Shown here one piece after another: positions 27,260-36,499 of a DNA stretch of 64,000 nucleotides. Position 1 is the stretch's first letter. Each line of letters opens with the position of its first letter. Source of the stretch: Burhinus oedicnemus (Eukaryota; Chordata; Aves; Charadriiformes; Burhinidae); assembly GCA_008921705.1 (NCBI GenBank), contig VFFE01008914.1:884947-948946 (forward strand). Reading direction: 5' to 3'. The position numbers and the translations under genes were made by a program. A model generated the notes under the pieces. That model worked only from the letters and a program-made list of their open reading frames with translations, was not told where the DNA came from and did no database searches.

Positions 27260-27832
27260 TGTGGCTAGTAGGTCAAGGGAGGTCATTATCGCCCTCTACT
27301 CGGCACTGGTGAGGCCACAACTGGAATACTGTGTCCAGTATTCCTGTCCTAGCTCAAGCGGGACAGGGAACTTCTGGAGAGAGTCCAGCGTAGGGCAACA
27401 AGGATGATTGGGGGATTGGAGCAGCTCCCTTATGAGGAAAGGCTGAGAGAGCTGGGACTCTTTAGCCTGGAGAAGAGAAGGCTGAGGGGAGACCTTATTC
27501 TTGCTTAGAAGTATCTAAAGGGTGGGTTGAAGGAGGATGGAGGCAGACTCTTTTCAGTGGTTCCCAGTGACAGGACGAGGGGCAACAGGCACAAGCTGGA
27601 ACATAGGAAGTTCCATTCAAACCTAAGAAAAAACTTCTTTACGGTGAGGGTGCCAGAGCACTGGACCAGGCTGCCCAGGGAGGTTGTGGAGTCCCCTCCT
27701 CTGCAGATTTTCAAGACCCGCCTGGCTGCAGTCCTGAGTAATGTGCTCTAGGCATTCCTGCGTCAGCAGGGGAGTTGGACCAGATGATCTCTAGAGGTCC
27801 TTTCCAACTCTGAAAATTCCGTGATTCCATGA
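27260..27832 (+). repeat. CR1 LINE 3' end, best-preserved copy in the window
   Basis: This is a 5'-truncated sense copy holding the C-terminal part of CR1 ORF2 and the 3' terminus. [12 protein letters not shown] (27303-27338) is the CR1 post-RT motif. After a frameshift between about 27339 and 27356 the frame continues through [14 protein letters not shown] and [20 protein letters not shown] to a TAG at 27506-27508. Past that stop the same frame is open to its natural end at 27751 ([18 protein letters not shown]). The element closes with 'ggtcctttccaactctg' and the degenerate octamer repeat CCGTGATTCCATGA. It has few mutations compared with the other copies, so it is probably the youngest insertion here. 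Confidence 0.92.
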
Positions 27833-28463
27833 AACATACCAAGAATACAGAATACTCTTATGTACAAAATGAATGAATAAAGAAATTTCTTTTGATGACC
27901 TATGCAAGTGAAAGTCACCTCCAGACATGCATTTTGAGCCTATGAGCTCTGGATTTTTACAGTAGCAGGCCTCCATGAGGAAACAGAGACATATGCAGAT
28001 TTAATGGTGTGTTACTGGGGTTGAAGAACTGTTATTTTCTCAGCCAAAAACCACACCAGCATCATTACTCTTATATTCCTCTTTTGCATGTTTCTGGGGA
28101 CACTGGAAATGTTGATAAGGCACCTGGTACATAGGTTACTGAGCTCTGCTGCATGTATCTATATCCGTAGCCTCAACACACCATAGCACCACAGAACACA
28201 AGCAGTCTTTGCACTATCAAAGCTGTTTTCAACCCTCTGAAATAATTTACAGCAAATAGAAATATCTCTGAGAACAGGTTCCGTTCTGTTTAATGTTATC
28301 TGTGACATGTAAGTCAATGGTGTTCATCCTGTCCCCACTTGGCATGCATGCACAGATAAGAAAACCACCAAAGATAGGAAGAATTGATTTTTTTTCTCCC
28401 TCAAGAAAGGCTGGTACTGTTCTTCCTATAAAATACATTAAGCAAATTGGCTTTTGCACCAGA
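27833..28463. other. Non-coding flank; possible 3' UTR of the minus-strand candidate gene
   Basis: If 28464-28663 is a terminal exon, this is its downstream side. On the minus strand ATTAAA occurs at about 28288-28293, roughly 170 nt past the stop, and again at about 28000-28005. Either could act as a poly(A) signal. Nothing else is recognised. Confidence 0.25.
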
Positions 28464-28663
28464 TCAAGTCAGTAATCCATGGAAGGAACAGTGCTCAAAG
28501 ACATCAATGAAATCATTGTGCTGCAGCCTGTGGATATTGTGCTGCCTCTCTTTCTGGTACCAATCTCCTGGGTTGAATTGGAACCTGTATGAACTCTCTC
28601 CATTATCCCCAGCTGCCATCTGACCTAAGGACTGTGATGCCTGGTTCATAGGCAGATGGACTC
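28464..28663 (-). CDS. Candidate terminal coding exon of an unidentified minus-strand gene
   Basis: On the minus strand a T-run acceptor (cagaatctttttttttag) is followed by a frame open for 65 codons to TGA at 28464-28466. It starts in phase 1 (GA completing a codon), as the donor of the 31242-31466 exon requires; together they would join through a glycine codon. The peptide is hydrophilic (for example NQASQSLGQMAAGDNGESSY and FQFNPGDWYQKERQ) and ends in a short hydrophobic FHGLLT. Codon-position bias is weaker than in the upstream exon: A is enriched in position two, but G is not enriched in position one. I do not recognise the family. The alternative is a chance open frame after a cryptic acceptor. 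Confidence 0.33.
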
Positions 28664-29980
28664 CTAAAAAAAAAGATTCTGATTTTGTATATTCACAAGT
28701 TGAGTGACCTGGGAATAAACAATGGGACCTTCCAGTTCTGCTAACCGATGTAACAGCATGAGATATGGAGGGGGTAATAGAAATGACTGTCACATTCTTC
28801 TGTGAACCAAAGCATATCCAAGTATGACTTCAATATTCCCAAAAGGCTCTAGTAGGAACTGGATTTTTATTTCAGTGACACTAGATCCAATTCTTTTCCC
28901 TGCATCTATGTGTGAGGAAATCATTTGGGGCCATATCCAAAAAAACAAATTGGGTTCCAAAAATGGTAAAGTGAAACCAAATTGCCTAAGTCATGGAAAC
29001 ACTGCCATTCACCAAGAACACTTTAAATTTGCATATGCCTTCCTTTTGCATGCAGAGCTGTGCCTTAGCATATATTCAGAACAGCATCATTCCTGGCATG
29101 GCAAAATAGCTTACCACTCATCTTGTCAGAACCCTAGGTTAGGATCCAGAAAAAAACCCATCTCCTCCTTCCTAAAAACTCTTAGAGAGTTTAACTGAGA
29201 AGCATTTTCAGAGCAAATCTAACACACCCACGAGCTCCTATTGACCTCAAGCTACAAGCGGAACTTTATGCATGAATATGCCTCACTGATTTTACTAAGG
29301 TGTTTCATATACATATATGAAGTGAAGTGTGAAGGTACATCAGAGATCAGATTTAGAGCTGTCAAACACTTTTATAAACTTGCCAGTTACCAGCCTCTGG
29401 CTTACTGCTCAAACACAGCTGAATTATGCAGATGCAGGAAATTCAATACATCCTGGACACACTGGATTCACACTTCTCCACAAATTAACAGCGCCTGACC
29501 ACCAGGTCCGGTGCAGTGTCAGATCCCTGTGGTATGCACCTTGCCATTGATATGTTCACATATGGTGCCTTCAATGTTCAGCACAAACCTGTCTTCCCGG
29601 ACGTGTATAATTCAGTTCACACATGTACAGCAGGTCTCAAACATTCTAGATATGTTAGAGCTATTGCACCTACTCAGTTTACTTATATATGCAAAGTAAT
29701 TGTAACCTGAGGGTGATCGAAGTTGATGGCAACCCTACCCAGGTAGAGGAGAGGCTACAGCAGAAAACAGGAGCTGTGGAAGACAAGTCAGAGACTTGCA
29801 GCCCTACAGACTCTCATAGTAGTAGGTGATTCAGTCAAACATCAACAGACTCTCCCAAAGGAGAAATTATCAGTTTAAATTAAACTGTAGTAAAACTCAA
29901 TATAAAGAGGTATTTTCTTGAAAGGAGCAGTAAGTATTATTTTGTTATTTGAAACATTCTGGTCATAGCCAAAGCCAAGG
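28664..29980. other. Putative intron or intergenic stretch, nothing recognised
   Basis: A 124-codon plus-strand frame at 28824-29198 is the largest feature, but it has low G-start codon content and no splice-flanked structure, so I regard it as chance. Shorter overlapping frames at 29241-29710 look the same. No repeat is recognised. Confidence 0.35.
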
Positions 29981-29984
29981 CCCT

Positions 29985-30225
29985 GATCTGAGAGGAAGGA
30001 CACATGCAGTAAGTGACAATCTGTTCCCTGAAGGGCTTACAGGCTAATCAGGCAGGGCTGGGGACAGAAGAAAGGAAGAATTGTTATCCACGTTTTACAA
30101 ACAGAGCACAGCAATACAGAGAGATTAAAGAATTGGCTCAAGGTCACACAGGATGTCCAGGGCAGAGCCCTGAAGATGAATCTAGGTCTCAAGGTGCACC
30201 TTCCTGTCTGTCACCCAGGCAGGTT
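29985..30225 (-). repeat. MIR-type CORE-SINE, antisense
   Basis: The plus strand carries the inverted MIR blocks in order: 'tgttccctgaagggcttacaggctaat' (30022-30048), 'ttgttatccacgttttacaaacagag' (30081-30106), 'cagagagattaaagaattggctcaaggtcacacagg' (30116-30151) and 'gcagagccctgaagatgaatctaggtct' (30163-30190). The usual inverted forms are ctgccctgaagagcttacagtctaa, ttattatccccattttacagatgag, cagagaggttaagtgacttgcccaaggtcacacag and gcagagccgggattcgaacccaggtct. The A/B-box end is too degraded to read as a Pol III promoter. Confidence 0.65.
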
Positions 30226-30477
30226 TAATTCATAAAGAATAAAAAAAAAAATAATTAAGAATCAGCCACTTCCTAGCAAGACTCATGCAGACTTTCAATC
30301 TAACATTTCCAACTGGCTTCTCAGTCTAGCAGCTAAAATTTCATTACATCTTTGAAAACATAACTGTAACTGTTTTGACTCATGCTATAATATGCACACT
30401 GCCAAAAGCAATCCCTAACGCTGTAATATTTTGCTCCGTTAGAGGTGCCATACTGCCAGCAAGCAGTGAGCTTACTG

Positions 30478-30526
30478 AATAAAACTGCTACCATTGAACA
30501 GTCTCTTCTCTGTGTCTGTGTGTCTT
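30478..30526 (+). terminator. Possible poly(A) signal with GU-rich downstream element
   Basis: AATAAA at 30478-30483 is followed, about 27 nt further on, by a GU-rich TGTGTCTGTGTGTCTTTT block (30511-30528). That is the usual spacing for cleavage and polyadenylation. No upstream plus-strand terminal exon is supported, so this may be fortuitous, or the relic of an LTR or LINE tail. Confidence 0.25.
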
Positions 30527-30558
30527 TTGGCCTAAATAAAGTAAATACACAGCATTAA

Positions 30559-30630
30559 GGGCCTGATCCTACTCCCACTTAAGTCAATGGCAAAATTCCC
30601 ATTGACTCCAATGGAAGAAGAAACCAGACC
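30559..30630. repeat. Palindromic MITE-like unit
   Basis: A 72-bp unit begins GGCCTGATCC and has inner arms AGTCAATGG (30582-30590) and CCATTGACT (30599-30607), which are perfect inverted repeats around an 8-nt loop. The outer end (aaaccagacc) is a degraded match to the inverted start. Sequences of the form GGCCTGATCC...AGTCAATGG...CCATTGACT are a widespread short palindromic repeat in reptile and bird DNA. I do not assign a family name. Confidence 0.5.
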
Positions 30631-31241
30631 TAACAGAACTGTTGATTTTCTTTCCCCTTAAATTACTGGCAGATAAATTCATGTGCAATTTGCAACACCA
30701 AGATATTGGTCGAGAAACTGAGTATCCATACAATTTTTAAAATAAAGAAGATGAAATCAATTTCCTTACTGTACTGACACTGTACAAAGATGTTCATTGC
30801 AATAAATTCTATGCTAAGACATGAAAACAGGTCTTCCTTAGGCAGTACTAAAAGGAACAAGAAGATTTCCACTATGGAAAGTGGATGGTAAAGCATGTTC
30901 TCATATCTTATGATATATGTAGTAAATCCCAATATAAGTGTTTAAGTTCTTCACGTTTTACCACAGTTCATACGCACAAACACCCCCCCCAACATTGAAA
31001 TAAACCATGGATGAATCATGGATAAAATGTTGTCTTTGAATATATATATGACTTCTATTGACATCAGAGTATTCTGCCCTTGCATCCTTGCACAAAATTT
31101 GGATCTCACTATTGCTTTCATTTTACTATTCTCTTAGGCAAGTGTATGCAAGTAGTCTTTAAAGATGTTTTGTTTACAAAGCTATATTTAGAGTTCATCT
31201 ATTTAGATATTACTTATTCCAGATCCAAAGTCAAATCATAC
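30631..31241. other. AT-rich stretch, nothing recognised
   Basis: It includes an eight-C run near 30984 and a TA run near 31041. If the minus-strand exon pair is real, this lies within its 2.6-kb intron. Confidence 0.3.
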
Positions 31242-31466
31242 CTTCTTTCCCCGCATTTTCTCTATTGTCTGTTCCTCCATGATTCCTGGCAGTGATCATG
31301 AGGTCATCATACTTTTTCTTTCCATTTGGTTTATGATGTTTATCTTGGGCTGCCAGTGCACTTGGTGCCACATAGGACTTGTAGACTGTGACTCCTTTTT
31401 TTGACAGGACACTTGCAGTATCAGATTGCCGAAAATTTCTCCCAACACTATTTAAGACATTTTTAG
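31242..31466 (-). CDS. Candidate 225-nt internal coding exon, strongest coding signal in the window
   Basis: On the minus strand an acceptor (gttgacatttattccag) and a donor (AAAGAAG|GTATGA) bound 225 nt open in one frame, phase 1 to phase 1. About 35% of codons begin with G, against about 17% with G in position two or three. Purines fall from 74% to 61% to 53% over positions one to three, a clear coding-type period. The peptide is hydrophilic (VYKSYVAPSALAAQDKHH, KKKYDDLMITARNHGGTDN). The open frame continues upstream into the putative intron as far as 31665, but there it becomes Cys/Leu/Trp-rich. The change coincides with the acceptor, and a stop follows just past the donor. The donor joins in frame to 28464-28663. 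Possible upstream exons (32905-32936, 35482-35568) are phase-compatible but weak. The family is not recognised. Confidence 0.45.
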
Positions 31467-34400
31467 CTGGAATAAATGTCAACAGAACACATGGCCACCA
31501 TGTGGACTCTGAACTCTTTTCTTTTCCTAGATAACCCCAGATGGTAACTAGACTAAGAGTTCCTAACAATATTAGGCTCCTGTGTGGTTTAGTGGCAAAC
31601 ATAGCTCCTTTGGTAATATGAAAGCACAGCAGAACTGAATTTTGCAAACATGAAAGACAGGACACAGTGCTGGTGTAAGCAGGCTCAAGTATGCTGCTTT
31701 ATCCTAAAAACAGAAAGATTTTTAGATCTAGATAGAGTTAAGCGACAATGAACAACCCTCCAGTAGTTACCCCATCAGGATGAGAGGAAGCAGAACATAC
31801 AAGACAACTCTGAGGAATAAAGTCCTGTCTTCCATGGAAGAGATAAAACTTGTGATAAAGACCTGAATGCCAGGAACAACAGCACAAAATATTGGTTTGG
31901 TTCATAATTCAAAGTTGCAGTTGTGCAACCACAGAAGCTGATGGCGCCTGCACCTGGGGTAGCAAAATATTGGAGTTGAAGTGGTTGCCTCCTGCAGGAA
32001 ATCAATGTACTTGCTTCTGCACAGATGTTGAACATGAGTGGCTAATAAGCTGGGCTGTGTCTTCTTGGCTGTAGACTGTTGGTCTCCACCATTTGCAGAG
32101 AAGGCTCTGCACCACTGCCTATCATGTTTTCTTATTGTAAAATAGTTCCAAGAGTGTCAGCAAAGAGGAAAAAGTGAAAACAGCTATTTATGCCTGCAAG
32201 GACACAGGTCTGCCAAACAGAGAGGGTCAGTCAAATATGTTTCTCCCTGAGAATCACATCCAGCAAGAAACATTTGCTCTGTTCAGATTACCAAAAGAAA
32301 GACTAAGCCTGTGCAGATCCAGATAACGTTATTTAAAATCAGGCAAGCAGATAAACACCATAGATGGAAAAGTGCTTTTTTTTTAAACTAATAGATAATG
32401 CAAGATAATAGCAAAAATTAGTATGAATTATTTCTGGGCAAGAAGAGAAAACAGAAGTTTTCTAATTATCAGATGAGTAAGGTAATGAGTAACTTTTCAG
32501 TAGTAGTCATGAATCGGGAGAAAAAAATTCAAAGACATAGGGATGAGCACAAAGAGCACACACTTAGGGTTGTAGCCAACAGGTACCTAGGACTTACCCA
32601 CCCTATTTTTTTGAAGAGAATGAATTTAGCCATATGGACACAGGCCTGGACATGGATTTTTTCTGCCCAACAGAGTATATTTTCATATTTTGAAGGTATA
32701 AGTCAGTTCCCATTCAATAAATTCCAAATATAGAAGGTGTCAGGAAGAAGCATGCAGAGAATTATTTTAATCATTGCAACAATAGATATAGTTCACACCT
32801 ACAAAAAAATGAGGTACTTAGTGGAGATTTTTGCTGCAATCAAAGAAAGAGTAATTTCTTTGAGAGAACCTAATTCTTTCAAGAAACCCAGTTTGTAGAC
32901 TCACTCCCAAGTTGCTGTTCTGACCGAATTAAACATCTGTACAGAAAGCAGGAATCTAGGTGTTTTAAGAGAGGAACAGCGTTTCTCTGATCAACAGCAG
33001 AACACAAAAAGCTGTACACTTCAATTTGCATGTGAGTTTTGGAAATAAATGTAGTTTTTAATTGCTGATAGGATGCTAGTGCCTTCACACTGTATTAACT
33101 ATCATATATTTGTGTCTTGAAGCTTGTATCAAAAAGAAATTCACCAGTTATCTGGGCTTAACTGTGTTCTAGTGAACACATGGTAAAATCCAGAACACAT
33201 ATCTGCTTTTAAAATTAGCTAAAAAATATATTTTTGTGAAAATATAAGTTATTGTGATTTTAAAATGCATTTTTTTAAAAACTCTTATGTCAAAGGAGAA
33301 TGCTGTCTCTGTGAGCTCCTGTTGTGGTACAGAAATCATAGCCAAAGTTTTGCTCCTCCTATATCTCCGAAGAAGCCCACAACCTTAGGAGTTCAGCTGC
33401 ATCTGGAACAGCAGCATCTTCATGTCAAAGTCCAAGACAAACATACACTTAATGAACCTTCGGTCTCCCCAGGCTCGGTTCTGAGTCTCTGTCTTCCAGG
33501 GCAGACGTCAGCTAAAACAGCCAATTTGGATTCTCACTAGCAGGCTCTTGGTTAGAAATCAATTTAGCCACCTGCAAAAGGCCTGATCTCCCCCGGGGAG
33601 GCTCTGGAAGGCCACAGTATTAAGTCAGCATTAATATCCTTGTCGTTTCAGATAGGCTTAATACTTTCCTTCATACTAGACACCTAGCCATGCGCAGTGA
33701 GCTTGCTATATCTGATCGTAAGCACACGAGTGATTGCATGTATCCGTATGTCAGTCAGAGAAAGAACAAACCAAGACTTCTTTCCTACCTAACAGTGAAC
33801 ATGTTTTTCCCCTCAATCATTTTTAATTCAGAGAGAGAAACAAAAGTAATTTCCCTGAACTTTGTGGGACTGTAATGTTTCAGCAAGATCAAAAGCTCGA
33901 CTTGAATATTCACACGTCTAATTTATAAACTCAGTCATGTCTGTACTCCATAATGATTTCACAAAATGAAATTCAGGTAGAAGATAGTCATATTCGGGTA
34001 AATAATACCTGTGATGGGAAACTGGTCTATTTTTATTCAAGTCTGCTTTAGCTATATTTTTCACAAAACTCTGTTTTCCTCCACATGAGGGAGATTTCTA
34101 ACCAGTCTCACCCTGTTCTCAGTAGATCAGCCCTTTCCTTTTTTTTTCCTTTCTTTTTTTTTTTTTTTTTTTTAATAAGAGCAGTCCCATTAATTTCAGA
34201 TAGGATTTAGTGTACTGTATTGTGAGCAGCAGGACTGGCTCACTGCAGCCCCTGACAGGCGCAAATACAGCAAGCTGTTCCTGCCTTCAAACACACCGCA
34301 AGCTCTAGGCACAACGCTCTTTCCCCAGCCCAAAGCCCTTCCCCAAAGCCTGCTGGCTCCAACACAAAATGCCTTGAAGGCTCTCTGTGCAAAACGCGTG

Positions 34401-35750
34401 AGCAGTCCTGGAACGACACCATCCCCGTTAGAGAATAATGACCATTCTCTAATAATGAATAATGACCATTCTCTAATTTTCATTAGAAAAATGACTACAC
34501 TGCCTAGCTGCGGCAGGCACGGGATTTCTCTTAGAGATTTTCTCTCTGGCCTCAGGTATCTCAAGGTCTTGAAGCTGGGATGCTATGAAAGCACCAAACG
34601 GGATTGAAGACCCTCACCATCTCACATCCCCAGACCCCGAGCTCCTATTCCTCTTTGTTAGACAACGTCTGGTTGTTTCTTCATTTCCCTGCCCTGTCCT
34701 CATTTGAGCATACCTTCTAGGGGACAGTGACGTAGAAATCTGTGGTGTTGGCAGACAGGAGCTAAAATGCCCAGGTTAGACAAGGCAGCACTGCTTACAG
34801 CATGTATGATACCAGAACGTGAAGTGCCCAAGAAAGTTTTGTAAGAAGTGCTGCGGAGCCCAAGTAAGTAGATGGGGTTCCTAAAGATCACTGTGAGACA
34901 GTTAAGCACTTTCGTTCTTCCTGACATATACAAGTGACTTTTTGTATTTGGACTGTGATTTACTGCTGGAGTCCTCAGAAATAAATAGTTAAATAATAAC
35001 TCCTTGACCTCCACCAAAAAAAAAAACAGTCTGGGGAAAATTTGAGAGTGTATGGAAGTAGGTTATTATAAAAGTCTTCTTACTTACGTCTTAAAGCTGT
35101 AAGGTTTTTTATTTTTCCAAAGACATCAAATGTCTTTAAAAAGCTAAGCAAGACTGTTTTTCAGCCAGGGTTAACAAAACACAAACTGAGGCACGAATGG
35201 GTCACAGGTGACAATCACCAGGGGCAAGACAGCAAATAGGACTTAGTAATGATATATGTGCCCCATCCTTGAGACCATGATGCTTCATGTTCACATGCAG
35301 CCATTTATTTAAACCCTGAAGTATTACAATACATGAAGGAAGAAAAAGGCATTGCTCAGTTTTCTTTTCCTTTTAGTTTGGATTTCTAACAAATAGTGTG
35401 AGTCAGACCTGCTGAATGTTGTGCTAAACGTATAAAGAATTACTGTAAAGTAATTTAATTTAATGAAGCCACATCCCTTACAGGATAAACCCCAGTTCTT
35501 TTCAAAGAGTAAGAGGAATAAGATTTTTCCAGCCTTTTTTCTGCTGTCCTCAAAGGGGTTAAAGAAGCCTAATACAAAGGAGTTAAGCAATGCCTGAAAC
35601 AGGATAATAAATGTGACACTCTCCGACTATCAGTAGCAAATATTTGAGCTTATCAAATAACAGAGGAAGTAGTTTAGTTACAAATAAACCAATCTCTCAT
35701 AAAACAAGTCTTCACACAAGGTAATTTCATTGAACTGGAGACAGCTAAAG
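31467..35750. other. Non-coding or intronic stretch
   Basis: Contents: a 32-nt micro-exon-like piece on the minus strand (32905-32936, acceptor attcctgctttctgtacag, donor GGA|GTGAGT); two other minus-strand pieces with splice-like borders (34714-34880 and 35482-35568); a T run at about 34154-34173; and a tandem pair of 21-bp repeats at 34433-34477. None of the pieces has convincing positional codon bias. Confidence 0.3.
34433..34477. repeat. Two-copy direct repeat, 24-bp period
   Basis: GAATAATGACCATTCTCTAAT occurs exactly at 34433-34453 and 34457-34477. Each copy also contains an AGAGAAT/ATTCTCT-type inverted pair. It looks like a recent local slippage duplication. Confidence 0.9.
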
Positions 35751-35756
35751 GCCACT

Positions 35757-36050
35757 GGCGGCCAGGACTCCCGCTCCGTGTGCACTCCCTAACGGCCCCG
35801 CGTGATTAATGGGGCAGCCGGCAAGGAGGCCAAGCCCGGGGACACCACCGAGGGACGAGGGAGCTGGGCTTCATATCAGCGGAGCGGCAATAAATAAAGC
35901 ATCGCAGAGCTGGTGCGAGGAAGTGACTCATCCTCCTGGAACACAGCGGGATTTGTGCTCTCCCCCGGCCGCCACCCTCCCCCTCATCCCCTTTTTCCTC
36001 CGCCGCAGAGACCAGCGTGTCCCAGAGACTATAGTAGATGTCACCGCTTG
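35757..36050. promoter_or_regulatory. Small CpG-island-like block, possible orphan promoter
   Basis: About 20 CpG dinucleotides fall in roughly 290 bp that I estimate at just over 60% GC, in a neighbourhood where CpG is rare. It contains an AP-1 core TGACTCA (35924-35930), a homeodomain-like GATTAATGG, and 'ccccctcatcccctttttcctccgccgcag' (35970-36008), which would be a strong plus-strand splice acceptor. A second, smaller CpG cluster follows at about 36380-36470. No first exon with a start codon is convincing, so it could serve a non-coding transcript, an alternative promoter or an enhancer. Confidence 0.45.
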
Positions 36051-36499
36051 GCACTGGCTGTGCAAAGAGAGGACAAATATGTGGGTGTGATGTGGATCTG
36101 GGACGATAGCCTTAAAGCCACAGTGCTCGCTCTTGGGGGAGCATCTGGGCTGAGGCAAGCTTAGCAAAACACGTTTCAAAGGCCAGCTTCTTCGCAGGAG
36201 GTACTTGGATGTTCCTTCTCCTTCTCTCTGCATCTAAGCAATGCAGAGAGCGAATATAGCAACTTTGGTAAACAGGAACAAACTTTCCTTCCAAAAGTTA
36301 TGTAAAAACCCGAGCAATTCAGACACAGGGGAACCGAAGCAAAAAGAGGTGGAACTGAAGCAGAAGGAGTTGCAGCATGCCCACGGCTAGGCTGGCAGCG
36401 AAGGTGCGGTTTCACCACCGGTTAGCACCGATCGAACCGTGGGGTGCTGCCGGCAGGGCTGAGCCACGCTCCCCTCTCTCCACAAGCTCCCAGTCCCTC

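Noticed and set aside
28824..29198. 124-codon plus-strand frame
   Set aside because: Low G-start codon content, many Ser/His/Cys/Phe residues and no transcript signals; consistent with a chance frame.
30400..30540. AATAAA plus GU-rich tail considered as an LTR R/U5 region
   Set aside because: No TG...CA ends, primer-binding site, polypurine tract or partner LTR could be found.
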